A DNA stretch of 64,000 nucleotides, taken from contig CP051143.1 of assembly GCA_001592805.2 (NCBI GenBank), positions 186,001-250,000 of the forward strand. Direction: 5' to 3'. Positions within the stretch are counted from its first letter, which is position 1, and every line of letters begins with the position of its first letter. Origin of the DNA: Peltaster fructicola. Its lineage: Eukaryota; Ascomycota; Dothideomycetes. The notes under the pieces were generated by a model that was not told where the DNA came from, searched no databases, and saw nothing but the letters and a program-made list of their open reading frames with translations. Positions 20,277 to 32,551 of this stretch are shown piece after piece. Both the position numbers and the translations under genes were made by a program.

Positions 20277-21911
20277 ATGGCACCAAGCATCGTTACCACA
20301 GGCTCAACTTGGGTTGAGCCAGCAGGCCCGGTCGTGCCCAAGACCATCGTATGCTCTGCCATTGAGAATCAATGCGCTCAGGTCTACCCTGCAGTCGCGT
20401 GGTTCATTGCCAACAAGAAGGGAACGAAAGATCCATTGACACACTACGACCAACTTAAGAGGGGACTCGCTCGCGTGGCCTATCAACAACCCATCCTCGG
20501 CGGAACATTGAGACAAGACGATCGAGGCGCATACAGCGTGGAGATTCCTCCAGCACCACGAGCCGGCATACGCTTCCACTACCGCGATCTACGCAGCGAC
20601 ATGAGCTTTCCTACTTTCAAAGAGCTTGAGGTGAGAAAGTTCCCACACATCGATGCAAAGCAAGACGGCTTGTTTGCTCTCCTGCCAGGTTTGGAGGATG
20701 ACTTCCCATCCTCTTCCGATGGCGACCCAACATGCCTCGCACAGTTCATGGCCATTCGCGGTGGCATGATTATCATCATGGCCTGGACTCATCAAGTCGG
20801 TGACCTTGTGCAGCCAAGAGTGAGTGCAGTCGAGTGGGCCGCGCACACAACCGCACTGGCCGAGGCCGAGAATGCAGGTCTCCCAGAGCCACCACTCCCA
20901 GCTGTCTTCGCCGATGAGCTTTACGACCGATCACGACTCCTCCCTCACATCCCTCACCTACTGTCCTTCGAAGAAGTCAATGAGATCTGTGATCGTCGAG
21001 GCGACGTCTTTGTCTTCGACCCAACGGACCCTGAGAAGACAGCTCGACTCATGAGCACAGTCTTCCCAACAGCGTGGCTGAGCGAGAAGGAGATGAACAA
21101 CGAAGACCACCTGCGTACAGAGCTTGGTGCAATGATCTTGTTCCCACTGAAGGACTTGCAGAAGCTGCAGGCTATCGCTCAGGCCAGTGCAAGTGGCAAG
21201 CTGTCAGTTGTCAACGTCATCATTGCTTTCCTCTGGCAACGAATGTACATCGCACGAAACGCACTCGAAGGTACACTAGCTGCAGACGCAGAGATCATCA
21301 AGCAGCGCTGCACCGAACCTGCTATCATCTTCCCAGGTGACATTCGCACACGCATGGACCCTCCACTACCACAAGGCTTTCTTGGAGCTGCAGTCGATAT
21401 CTTCAAGGCTGCAGTCCCCTCCGTAGGTCTTATTCCCGAGAATGGCAGCGAGGCGGCAATGAGCCGCAGTCTAGCAGCAGCTGCCACAGCTGTCCGAGAT
21501 AGCAACAAGGCCTGGGATCAAGAGGCACACAAGGAGCTCCTTCAACTCTTCCAATCGGCACCCGTCAGTGTTCCTTTCCTGCCAAAGGGACCTATCGACT
21601 TCCTTGTCACCGATCACACTCGAAACTCAGCATTTGTGACATGCGCTTGGGGACCCGGCCTTGGTCAAGCTGTCGACATTCGCGAGCCATATTTCAAGCG
21701 CGACATGCCACAAGGCGAGATCACGATCATGCCTCGTAAGCCTAACGGCGACATCGACGTCATGCTCTGTGCCGAGAGAGTCACAATGCAGCGCCTATTC
21801 AACGACCCATTGATCAAGCAGTTCGCTCAGCCATTGTTCATGGCACACAACGTACCAGAAGCTGTGGCTGCAGACAAGGCAGCGGAATTCACCCCATCTG
21901 CTCGTCTATAA
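20277..21911 (+). CDS. BAHD-type acyltransferase, divergent
   Basis: This is an intronless gene of 544 aa. The superfamily pattern is seen in LGGTLRQDDRGAYSVEIP, in the HxxxD motif HQVGD (His172, Asp176) after a hydrophobic strand (GGMIIIMAWT), in the mid-region KLSVVNVIIAFLWQRMYIAR, and in C-terminal ITIMPRKPNGDIDVMLCAE. The DFGWG position reads CAWGPGLG, so that structural motif is degenerate, while the catalytic His is kept. The likely role is CoA-dependent acylation of a small molecule; the substrate is unknown. It differs from the neighbouring BAHD gene in having no introns and an extra 57 residues, so the two are not recent duplicates. The start ATG follows a CT-rich leader. Confidence 0.87.
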   Translation: MAPSIVTTGSTWVEPAGPVVPKTIVCSAIENQCAQVYPAVAWFIANKKGTKDPLTHYDQLKRGLARVAYQQPILGGTLRQDDRGAYSVEIPPAPRAGIRFHYRDLRSDMSFPTFKELEVRKFPHIDAKQDGLFALLPGLEDDFPSSSDGDPTCLAQFMAIRGGMIIIMAWTHQVGDLVQPRVSAVEWAAHTTALAEAENAGLPEPPLPAVFADELYDRSRLLPHIPHLLSFEEVNEICDRRGDVFVFDPTDPEKTARLMSTVFPTAWLSEKEMNNEDHLRTELGAMILFPLKDLQKLQAIAQASASGKLSVVNVIIAFLWQRMYIARNALEGTLAADAEIIKQRCTEPAIIFPGDIRTRMDPPLPQGFLGAAVDIFKAAVPSVGLIPENGSEAAMSRSLAAAATAVRDSNKAWDQEAHKELLQLFQSAPVSVPFLPKGPIDFLVTDHTRNSAFVTCAWGPGLGQAVDIREPYFKRDMPQGEITIMPRKPNGDIDVMLCAERVTMQRLFNDPLIKQFAQPLFMAHNVPEAVAADKAAEFTPSARL

Positions 21912-24900
21912 GGAGACATGAAATCTAGCATACGAATCACCGGCGCATAAGGAAGTGTTCTGGCGTTGGTCAAGCAGGAAGGCTCTGGCTCATATACCCG
22001 CGATCCGTACTCATTGTATTTGTGAATATTATCAACAAGAACGTCTCTCGAGAGTCAAAGGTCTTAGCTGTGTGAGTCCGTCCATGCAATAGCAAGGGAG
22101 CTTCAACGGACGAGCATATGCCCGCGGCACTACTCATAAGCGCTGGCTACACGCACGAACCTACCGCGTAGATTGCCGATGTCGCGAACGTGACATTCCA
22201 TCGTCGTTGTTCACCAGGCTTCCAAAAGGCACAGGAAAGGCGGGATTCGGTGCATGTCGCCAAATGTAACACAGACTTCTTAGGTGGAACGCTGGGTATC
22301 CCTTTGCCGTGGTATTGGGAGAACTTAAGGTTGCAGCCTACTCGGCCGATCATGTTGCTGCTCTAAGAGGGCAGATCTAGCATTTCAGTCTCTCGAGCTT
22401 AGAACGAAGCTGAGATGTGTCTCATGAATAGATTGCTCAAAGATGGACAGGGGGATACGCAAAACAACAGCACACGCTTGTCTGCAATGCTAGATCGCGT
22501 GTATAGCTGTATCGACTGTGCACGTCACTCGGAACAGATTTGCATGTGTGAGACCAGGAGAGCCGCGGAGACAGCGTACGACAATTCTGTACCGCTAACA
22601 CGAGTGTCAAGTGATCGTTCGTGCAGCATAGTGTGTCCACCGTGACAGGCTGTTGCAACGTGACCATGAAGAATGCCAGATCCTGCGCGGAGGCGGCATA
22701 TCGGAAAACTATGACGATGAGGAGAAGAAAGGATGACCAAGACCACTGCCAACTTCACCAGCAGTTGAGCATGTGAAAACGTTTAAGGTTCGCGCGAAGG
22801 TGCAGATAGTTGGCAATGAGTATGAGTACAGGACGAGGTGGATTTCGCGGCTGGTTTCTCGTTCTTTCAGAGGGATGACGACCTGTCCCACGGCAGTGCT
22901 TGAGAGTTGAGAGTTGAGAGTTCTGGTCGTGGAGCAGCACACTCACTCCGAGTGTGCTGTCAGATGGAAGAACACACACGCAGGCATTTAGAGGGTCGTG
23001 CAAGCAAGGTATGCAGGATATCGCTTTTTGCCCATTTTGCACTGAGTCGACCGTCTCAAGCATTACTGTGGTCTGTTCTGCAGTCACGAGCGGCGACGAG
23101 CTTGATTTGCTCGATTGCGAGACGTGCTTGATCGACCAGGGCGTTCTATGTCCTTTGAGGACGTAACATTTGTTTTGTGTTGCACTCGTACTGCTTCAAA
23201 CTTCTATTGTCTGTGCCGTGTTAGCCTCAAGCAGCTGCGAGTCAGCCATCTCAAGACTTATTGTGTAGTGACCTAGCTTGAGCAGAAGCCGCAGTCATTT
23301 GTGCCCGACAGACTTGCTCCGCCCCAGCTGTGAAGACTCACATCACGGAGTGCTCATACTGCCACGATATCATTCTGCTTGGTCCACACTCTCTCGCGAT
23401 GCCACCTCTGTCGGAGACCATGTAGGAATAGGGACACCACCGTGCATGATAGATGGCACAGTGGTGTGAGAATAGCTGCTGCTGTGGTGCTCAGGTGTTT
23501 CAGGTGCCAGCATGTCGTGGGATTACGATCGATGCAACCGACCAGTCCTTGGGTAGTCTTGAAAGTGCGGCAGAAGGGCCTCTGAAGACTCAGAAGACTG
23601 TATGCCGTAGGCTCTGCTCAATACTGAAAGCGCCAGACTGGTGCAACCTCTCCTTCCCTGTCGTGTCTCATGTCTCACGTCCCACCAGGTCGATGGTCGC
23701 CGTGGTAGAGCTGTCACTCGACATGGCGAGATCTGCGGTTGTCAGATGCAAGTCTCTGTACCGTGGAAAGAGCTCCCTAGAGTTTGGCCCCAGTAAGCAC
23801 AACGTAGGTCCGCCTACATCCATCACAATGTGACATTTCCATGGTCGTTGTCATCAGCTGTCATTGTAGATGCATCAGCTACCATCTTGTCAGCAGTTAG
23901 CATTACAGGGAATCGAGGTGCACCATAGTAGAAGCTATGGTAGACTGAAGACGTTGTAGTACGAGTGACTCATGTCAAGAGGTGAATAGAAGCAGCCTAA
24001 TAACTGTGGCTGCATTGTCAAGCCACAAAAACATCGAACGCCACAGACACGAGCTGTCATCTGGATGTCCTCTTGTGTCCTCATCCTGGTCACACTCTCA
24101 CTTTCCATCCTCCATCACACATGCTTAGATTGCCATCTATCACAGCTCATGAGATATTGCCAGCTCGGCTTACTGCTCAGCTCGAATACACTCAGCACTG
24201 GCCTGCCACCCGTCCAGCACTACCGAGCCGTCTATATGAATCTCCACCTCGTTAAACCTCCATGGAAGAACTCTCTCCGCAATGATCAACGTGCTTTGAC
24301 TTTGGATCGTTACTAGGATGTCTAGAAGACACCGCAGATCAGGTCTCTATTTAAACACAGCACCACCGACCAAGGTTCCGGGCGAGAGATCAGCCTCAAC
24401 CAACGACTGCTGTGTAGGCTAGATGGCGCTGGTCAGGTACATCACCCACCGGTGGCCCTGTCCCTGCCAAACACCTGACTACCACGGCCTTGCAGCTCGT
24501 CGTGATGTTGCTCGTTCAGACGGTGAACCAAGGCACTAGCTCACCTCTTCATGCAGGCTACGACTCAATACTGGGTGGTGTGTTTGGCTAGTCCTTGTCA
24601 TTCTCTGACAAGCATCTGGAATGGTTGAGCTTCTGATCTGCACTATGTGTTGCGAGGTCAGGAGTGACTACGCGATGGTGCCTCAGCGTTGCAATATACG
24701 GTAGGCGATGTGATCTGGAATGACTCGTTGATATCGCGGGCAGGACGAAACCAGAGAAAGACGAGCTGTGCTAACAAGTACGAGAGGAGAGCATGACGAT
24801 GAGCCACACGCTACTGTCGACCACTATTGTCACTCAACATCACAACTTAGCTCGTCACCAGACCCGTCCGTGATTCAGATTTATTGCTAATATTGTACAG

Positions 24901-25038
24901 CTGGAAGAACAGAAGACCGCCGTCGCCAGAAGGTGCTCATGTGAGAAGTTCTCCAAGTCTTGCGGCTAATGATGTCTTATATGAGCATGTTGCTGCAGTT
25001 CGCGGTACCACAGTACATCAGAGCTGTAGATATGATTC
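21912..25038. other. Gene-poor 3.1-kb stretch
   Basis: No coding sequence is convincing here: open frames are under about 130 codons and of random-looking composition. I saw no transposon ends, long repeats or tRNA. One short tandem repeat lies at 22900. Single CAAGGT cores occur near 23006 and 24372. Confidence 0.4.
22900..22922. repeat. Short tandem repeat (TTGAGAG)x3
   Basis: Three head-to-tail copies of the heptamer TTGAGAG with a trailing TT, in the gene-poor stretch. It is too short to assign a role. Confidence 0.8.
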
Positions 25039-25401
25039 TCAATAGTCCCAAAGATCGAATAGATCGAGCGGACAGCCCCAAGGGTATCTCGACCTTCGAC
25101 GACGGTACCGTCTAGAAGGCCACTCCGGCTCCCAGCTCGTTGTACTTGACAGGTAGGTGTATGACGAAGGTCGGTACCGTGGACTGGGGTAGTATGCTGG
25201 TCCTGAGAACAACGGAGGGCTTAGCATTGGTGGTGCTAGCAATGGAGGATAAATCGCCGGAGGTGAGTACATCGCTGGAGTAGAGAAAAATGGTGGCGGA
25301 GAGTATACTGGTTGAGTGAAAGGTACAAGAGTGTTCGATTGTGTGATCGGGACCAACGCATTCGAATGGTTGTTGATCTGAGGCCCATGAACGATGTTCA
25401 T
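25039..25401 (-). CDS. Small Pro/Tyr-rich protein, possibly spliced upstream
   Basis: This is an open frame of 120 aa beginning MNIVHGPQINNHSNALVP. The centre is a series of Y/F-SPP, YPP and APP steps spaced at 5-8 residues. The C-terminus is first basic (SRRYRRRRSRY), then acidic/aromatic (LDLFDLWDY). The non-random composition supports a real product. Immediately upstream lies a well-formed 47-nt intron candidate, 25453-25407, with a gtgagt donor, ataacctgat branch and tcctag acceptor, so the ATG sits 5 bases into an exon. The upstream exon may be leader or may extend the protein. I do not recognise a family and see no signal peptide. Confidence 0.45.
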   Translation of the reverse strand: MNIVHGPQINNHSNALVPITQSNTLVPFTQPVYSPPPFFSTPAMYSPPAIYPPLLAPPMLSPPLFSGPAYYPSPRYRPSSYTYLSSTTSWEPEWPSRRYRRRRSRYPWGCPLDLFDLWDY

Positions 25402-25453
25402 CTTACCTAGGATCAGGTTATTCTACCGACCTGGCATGGGGGTGTCGACTCAC

Positions 25454-26107
25454 GCTTGCAGCACAATGATAGTGCTTTGAGACGATGGTGGCTTGCTTTG
25501 ATGGCGAAGTGGGAGCGGAAGCAGAGTAGCAAGTTAAGACGCTTTATCTCGACACACTCGGGCAGCAGCAGAAGGCAACTATGTGGCAAACCGACCCAAC
25601 AAGAACCGGTCATCAGACTCAAAGGATTTCCTGGTATCTGCAGTATTCGCCATGACTGCATATTGAAGGGTAACCAGATGATGCGGCCTGCCTTTCTGAC
25701 CACATCGGTGGCTACCCAGCTATTAGTTGTCGGGCAGTCCGCACATCTCCAGCACAGCCTGCTGAAAGTGTGTCATGATCTTGCTGTCGAGGAGAGCTGC
25801 AGCTCGACCCGTTCGCTTCTCTTGGGCCGATCTAAAACAAAAGCGCGCAGCACCGACCGCTCCTGAATGGGCATCTTGTCAGATCACGAGCATATTCGCC
25901 TGCTGTGGCATTGGGCGACACCAATGGGCGTCAATGACACTGTTGGGAAGCCCTCCTTTGGACCGGAATGTTTGCGTAGTACAACATGCGGCAACCAGCG
26001 TCGAGGTAATGATAACAGCACGCTCAAGTTCGGAACCACAGATGCATGAATCATGTCATACAAGCGAGTCGGAAGGCAGTCCGATGCGTCTTTGCTGTCA
26101 TACAACA
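25454..26107. other. Region between the Pro/Tyr-rich frame and Ctf4
   Basis: These 654 bases hold open frames on both strands, none convincing. Part may be the leader exon of the Pro/Tyr-rich gene and part the 3' untranslated region of the Ctf4 gene. Confidence 0.35.
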
Positions 26108-28670
26108 TTACAGATCGTCGTCGTCGACCAGACCGACCAGCCTCCGCTCTGCCAATTGTGTGAGCTTCTCTCCCAGCACGTCTCGCTGGAACCGTGCAGC
26201 AATCTTGACAGCAGCTTCCAACATCTTGCCACTTCGGTCACGCATCAGTGTAGCCAACTCGAGTGCCTTCATGCCTCGCTCTTCGCCTTCTCTGCATTCG
26301 TTGCCCATCATCTGTAGCAGAATCTTGTCGACTTCTCTCTCACAGACGGGTACTTCAGCCTTCTGGGCAGAGGTGGCATTCGTGTTTTCGATCATGTCCG
26401 TAAGCAGAGAATACTGCAGCGAAGATCGAACAAATTGCTCCTCGAGCATGTGTTGGGCCGACTGCTCATCATCTTCGTCCGTTGTGCCGGCCACAGGCAG
26501 ATGAAAGTCGAAGTCTGACAGCAGTGGTCGTGGAAAGTAAGGAGATGTCTCTCCACCTTTGAGGATGATGCAGTGGAATTTGTCTTTAGCAACTGCAACA
26601 GGCCAGTATGTCTCGTCCTTGCGACCACTCGCGAGTCGCGCCAGAGCCTTCGTCTCCAACAGTGGCACCCAACGTGCCTGTCCAGGAGTTCTCCAGTGTT
26701 GTAGAATCAGCAGCACGCCCTCGGTGTCGTACATACAAGGATCGCCTTTGTCGCTGAAGAAGACAGCCTTGAGTTCAGTGCCTTCTGGCAGAGGTAATGT
26801 GTCTTCGCTTTGGTATGTCTCGTCTCGCTTGACGTTCTCGATCGTGTAGCATAGGCGTGTGATGCCGCCAGCACCAACAGCACCATTGCCAACTGTGAAT
26901 ACATAGTCTCGCCAGCTCGCACAAGTAACTGCCGGCATACTCTTCTGTCTGTAGACTTTCAGAGGCACACCAAACAGGCTGAAGATGCGAACATAACCGG
27001 CAGTGGTAGTCGCAACGATACACGACTCACTCAAAGACATCGACGTGACATCCTCGCGAGCCGGCAGTGCAAAACGCCAGTCTGTGCGAGTAGTCCAGGT
27101 CTCGTGAGGCCTGTAGTAGAGCATAGCAGGCTGTCCGGCTTTGCTGAGACTGCTGAATAGTGTACCCTTGTCGTTGAGGCATGCCTTGTCGTACATATAA
27201 GGATCAGTGAAGTGGAAGTCACGGTGCTGATCACGATCGTAGAACTCAGCTGTAACTGTGTGATGGGTTTCCTGATTGACCGTCCAGACAAATCCTGCCA
27301 GGTTCAGACACAGGTATCGTCGGTTACCTTTCCAGGGTGTGCTGCCAGACTGGAAAGCCTCATGTATCTCAGGCTGCCATGCTTCGTGTGCGGCACGTTT
27401 GTCTTCGTTTCGATGTAATGGAGGAGCAGCCCTTTTACCGAACCGATTGATCTCCTCAGCGTAGCCAGCACCGTCGTCGTCCTCGATAAAGCCGTCACCA
27501 TTGTCCGAAGCTGGCCCGATGAGCGAGTCGATATCGTCACCTTCTGTCGATTGTCGCACGCTGTCGTGCTTCTCGTGAGTGTCGAACCTTCTCGAATTGC
27601 CAGAAATCTCCTTCAACGGTTGTGCTAACGGCGCCGGTTCCAGGGCAACCCTTAGTAACTTGGTATAATCGCTAGGTACTGCAGACTCCCGCGTGAAGAG
27701 TTCTCCGCGATCGTTGCTGTACATGAGCAGGTTGTCTGTAGGATGCCATTCCATCGACAGGATGTTGTGCTCAGTATCTTGGAATCGTGCAAGCTTTCGC
27801 TGAGTCCGTGCCTCCCACACAATGACCTGATGATCCTTGCCCGCAGTCGCTAGCAGTGCCCCATTCGGAGACCATGCTGCAGCTGTAATGTCGCCAGCAT
27901 GTCCAGAGAATGCTGTGCGCTGCTTCCACTCGTTCGTGCTCAGAACTGCGTACAAGTTCGATGATGTCGGAGCCGATATCGCCCGGCCATCAGGATGCCA
28001 TTGAACCTTGGAGCTTGACTCTGCGTCGCCTTCAAGTCGTGGGATGATACCATCGATCTTCTTGGTCAGTCTGGGCTCGGAGCTGACAGAGTAGATGTAA
28101 ATGCTGCCATCTGAACATGAGACAGCAATGTGTAGGCCTGTAGGATCAAAACTGATATGCTTTGCAGATCTATTCTGCTCGCGCAGATACTTGACTTGGC
28201 TCATATCACTCGTGTTGACAATTTTGACATCATTCTCGCTGTATTGTGTCAGTAAGCTGTCAGACATGAAGACTCACACATACTCGCTTGCGACCGCGAG
28301 CCAATTACCATCTGGTGACAGTGCCAAGTCACGAATTGGTGCTGCACATCGAGTGAGGATGTCGTCCATGGACACATCTCCGAGTGCATACTTCGTCACA
28401 GAGCCGTCCTCAGCGCCGACATAGACCTTATCGTTGGTTGCCACAATAGAGGTGTGGGCATCGGTCAATACATCGAGAATCACAGGCTCAGAGTCGGTGT
28501 TGTGCTTGTATATGCGCAGTGCACCATTGGCTCCAGCTGTGATCAGTGTCTGACCATTTGGTGAATATGCAAGATATGTTGGGCCAGGCGCATCTGATAT
28601 GTGTTAACGTCATTATCGAAGTCGTAACCTCATACTTACGCGCTGGCCTTCCTTTGATTGCTGCTGCCAT
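26108..28670 (-). CDS. ctf4: Ctf4/SepB/Mcl1 replisome adaptor
   Basis: Three exons (28670-28640, 28593-28284, 28238-26108) make 2472 nt, 823 aa. The introns of 46 and 45 nt have gtaagt and gtatgt donors. The N-terminus has RPAHAPGPTYLAYSPNG and a WD40 propeller: GALRIYKHN, DLALSPDGNWLAVASD, SGHAGDITAAAWSPNG, ATAGKDHQVIVWEAR. An acidic linker follows, then the SepB-type second propeller (PWKGNRRYLCLNLAG, ARWVPLLETKALARLASGR) and a helical C-terminal part (AAVKIAARFQRDVLGEKLTQLAERR). Ctf4 links the CMG helicase to polymerase alpha and other clients and supports cohesion. Unlike animal WDHD1 there is no HMG box, as in yeast. The protein ends in an acidic DDDDL tail. Confidence 0.93.
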
Positions 28671-29533
28671 GCTGTGTGTACAAGTGCACGCTCAACACTC
28701 TTTCGCATGCTTTAGAGAGGATGTTGTACGCGTGGACGCGTCGCTGACGTGATATCGCTTTACGCGGTGGTCCAAGCTTGGACTAAAGTCATCTCCAGCT
28801 GAAGCACCACACTCTGCTACGAATCGCACCGAAGTGATGCATTGACGACTATCGTCACCGAGCTCATACAAAACCTTTGCTGAGGACATGCACTTGGGGA
28901 AGTATCCGTTTCATCGTTAGCAGTCGATTGACAACCTCTACTACATGCGCTCGCAGTCACACTCACGGCGGGAGAATTCTGTTGCCCAGAGGATGAAGCA
29001 CGGCCTGATCGCATGGCCAACCCTCAGGCCGGCAGTCGTTGGGCACATCAACAGAGTGCGCGCGGCTGAGATCTACGCATCCTTGACCTCCGGCGACCAT
29101 TGGGTACAGAGCCCACAGCAGCCCATCCTATCGATTCGCAAAATCGGGAACCACATTCGAGACACGAGGTGGTGGCTGCAAATCGCAATCGCAACTCGTC
29201 ATGGCCGACTGATTGCAGGCAAATGCAATATCTCAGCTTGCTGGGATTTGTTGAAGGCCTCCCATCGGACCAACCAGTTATATGACAGACTTGACCACCA
29301 AATATACACGGTTGTCACCGCTTGGCAAATGCTATCTCGCTGCTCATTCAGGTCTACCACGATAGGGGCCATGATAGCGATGCACGTGCTCTGGATCTGC
29401 ACAGCACAGTATCTAATGCTCCTGTACCTCGCACATCGATCTGTCGTCCTCTCCTGCGTTCATCGACTCCCGAAACACCTCATACTAGCCTTTCCTTTTA
29501 TCCACTTCTAGTCTGTCATTTTTGTACATTTTC
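28671..29533. other. Divergent upstream region of ctf4 and the secreted-protein gene
   Basis: These 863 bases lie between two divergent start codons. An open frame of 188 codons (28945-29511, plus) has a random-looking composition and I do not support it. The end is T/C-rich, as expected for a leader. Confidence 0.4.
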
Positions 29534-32500
29534 ATGCCTGTCATGCAGTCCGTTTGCTCCCCCTGGATCGTCTTCTTCCAATGCATGCTGGCCACAGTTG
29601 CGCTCGGCGGATCAAGCACAAAAAACTTGGCATTATCAAGCGCTGATCTGCCACAGACTTCTAATGCATACATCGCAGATGCTATATTAGCTGGACTTGG
29701 ACAATCTCAGCCTGCTTCTAATGATCGCAGTACAACCACATCAACAAGCTCGTCGAGTCGGAGCAGCACTGCATGGAGTCCCTTCGTCAATACTTCTCAA
29801 GCGGAAGCTGCTACAATCTCGACAGCTTTGAGCATCACGGCAGTAAGCTCACACTCCCTCATATCGACAGACTCGGAGACGATGAGCGACGCTGGAGGCA
29901 CTGTCAGAAGCGACCCGCAACATGCCTCAGCACCCACACTCCGTTCAAGTATCGAAGCATCCAGCTTGACTCCAAGCACAAGATTTACTCTCGACGATGC
30001 CACTGTACAGAGCACGACCGCGCATCGGCCAGCACTCAATACCTCTTCATTCTCCCAAGGCTCAGCAACGAGTGTGCCACTGCACAATAGTGGCAACGAT
30101 ACATCCGAGGACTGTCAGCCGTTGCTCGTATCCTGGTCATTGTTGACATCAAGCTTGTACAAAGACATGTTGACGCTTACCACCACATGGGCGAGAAAGC
30201 AAATCACAGTGACCGTGGAGCATGGCCCGCTCGATGTATACACCACAATCGATGGCTTTGCGCACGCACGTGGCTCACGAAACATCACTTCCACATCTTT
30301 GTACACTTACTCAGAATCCTCCGTTTATCTGGTCAGAACGACGACGAAGGAAGGACCGCACAATATAAGCCTTCCTCCTCGTCCCACCTGCACGATCGAC
30401 TATTCATCTTGTGCTACTCTGTACTCGACGTATCGGCAGCATTTAGGACTGGACGTCACAGAGCATGTGCCGTGGACTGATCTTGACTCACCTAACTCTC
30501 CGCGGTGCATACAAACCGATGCCGTGGCCACTTGCATCTCAAGAGCTAATCCAAAGTCACTTTCGACTTGCGTGGTATCAGGCAACAAAGTCGATCTTTA
30601 CTACTGGCCTGTCGAAACTGGGCGGGCCAAGGAGAGTGCGCTCCTTGCGGACGAAGGGATCACTGCACCACCGAGTACGGCACCAAGGACATTCGTAACG
30701 AAAGGTATAACCATGACTTCACCCAGCGTCTACCTATCATTTGATACACTACACGCTGCTGGAGCAGGTGGTGTCTGGATAGATTGCCTGACCGAAACCT
30801 CACTGCTCTCATTCTGGAACATTGATCACGGCGCGACGCGTTACGGCCAATGGTTCTCAGCACCGGTTCACTCGCTCTCAACACTCGAGAAGATCATCGA
30901 CCCAACGTTACTGTTCCCATCATATCCGAATCCTTGGCAAACAATCTCACCATTCGGCAGTGGTGGCAAGAGCGCCGAGCCGCAGACGTTCCCTGATGCT
31001 GCCATCGAAGCTATGCGTCGTCCGAATGGTTCGGAATACTCGTTCTGGGCTCAAGTACTGTACTCTGCGAACGCTGGAGTGACACCAGTTGCTCTCGATC
31101 TACAGCAGCTCACGAGACCTTCCCCAAGAGCATACTATCTGCGGCCCTCGGGACTTGCGCCAGTGCCATATCCTTACGGCTGTAACCCACAGGGTCCCAA
31201 CGATGGCTGCAATATCATTATGGACGATGCATATCGTGCCATCGTCTGTAGGTGATGCGTGGATCGAAGCAATGGCTTACGCTGACCGTACGCAGCACTC
31301 CCTGCTATGATAAACCAGCCAGATCCAGCGTGGGCAGGCTGCAATCCAGGCTACTTCGGCGCCCTCGACCCGCCGATTGCATTGCCCACGGTAGACTATG
31401 CAGACATGCCTGCTCCTGTTACATCTAGTTCCATGCAGAGCATATCTATATCTGCAAGCCCGTCTCCAGCCCTTACACAAGCAATCGCGACCTCGACAAC
31501 TACTTTTGCGCCGATACCAACAAGCATTGTAGATGTAAGGATCATCGCAAGTGTACAGACGTCGATGAGCAACAGCCCTGAGGCGATTGGTCCGACCGAA
31601 TCGGCGGGTGTTGACAGACCGGCCAGCTTCCAGACTGCAGCACGAAATCCGATGGCAGGTTCCCTTGATCCTGTAGCAGTTTTCCAAGGATCACAGCCCA
31701 GCGCCCAGACATTCTTCTTTGCAACCCTTCCAACGACACCGATATCAACTCTGCAAGCGCAACACAGTCATATTGCTGAAACCGCAACAGATACAGAGAT
31801 GCTGTCGGCTTCGATCCATGTCAACGATCCCGCGCAAATGTTGACAGGCGTGACAAAGACTACATCCCTGATGGCGCAAGCCAGTAGAGCTCTCAACGTA
31901 CTCGCAAACATGCTTGGTTCCCATCATGAAAGCTCCTTGGTACCTGCTTCAGCCATTGCCACTGCACACATCACAATGGACGGTAAATCATTCGTTGCAT
32001 CGAGCTCTGGGAATCACATTGTTGTAGGCGGTGCAACTCTCTCGTCCGGTCAAGCATTAACACTTAATGGCATGTTGTTCTCCAATGCTCCTGAAGGCAT
32101 GGTGGTTCGCCCTGCCAGCACGACTGCGGCAGTGACAGTCCTTACTGGCACTGCAGCCATTACGGACCATGCGTCTGTACCGATAGACATCACCATTGGG
32201 ACTATGGTGTTCACCCGTGTGTCAGCAGGCGGCTATGCTCTGGACAATCAGACGCTGTTCCTTGGCGGGCCAGCTGTGACTACTGATGGCACAATGTATA
32301 CGCTTACATCGTCGCCATCAGGGCTGGCCATAAGTACTAGGACGTCCCTGCTACAGGGACCACACGACGCTACTGGAACCGTGGTTGCTTCTTGGACAGG
32401 GTCAGCATCAACAGAGAGCACAACGGCAATGACCGCGCAGAGCAGCACGATCAGTCAGAACGCACTCAAACAGACTGCGAGCGGTGCATGCAGGGTAAGA

Positions 32501-32551
32501 GCTCACTGGTTGGTGTCCTTGATCGTCGGTGCACATGCCTTGACACTCTAG
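29534..32551 (+). CDS. Large Ser/Thr-rich secreted or surface protein
   Basis: Two exons (29534-31247, 31296-32551) make 989 aa. The 48-nt intron has gtaggt, branch gctgacc and acgcag. The N-terminus is a signal-peptide-like stretch (WIVFFQCMLATVALGG). A long Ser/Thr-rich region follows, then a Cys-containing domain (CTIDYSSCATLYSTYRQH, SPRCIQTDAVATCISRA) and a segment ending INQPDPAWAGCNPGYFGALDPPIAL across the intron; this DPAW-C-G-DPP pattern recurs in uncharacterised fungal extracellular proteins. The C-terminal third has repeated beta-type modules (ITMDGKSFVASSSGNHIVV, ITIGTMVFTRVSAGGYAL). The end is weakly hydrophobic, so GPI anchoring is uncertain. The function is unknown; a cell-wall or adhesion role is inference. 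Confidence 0.8.
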
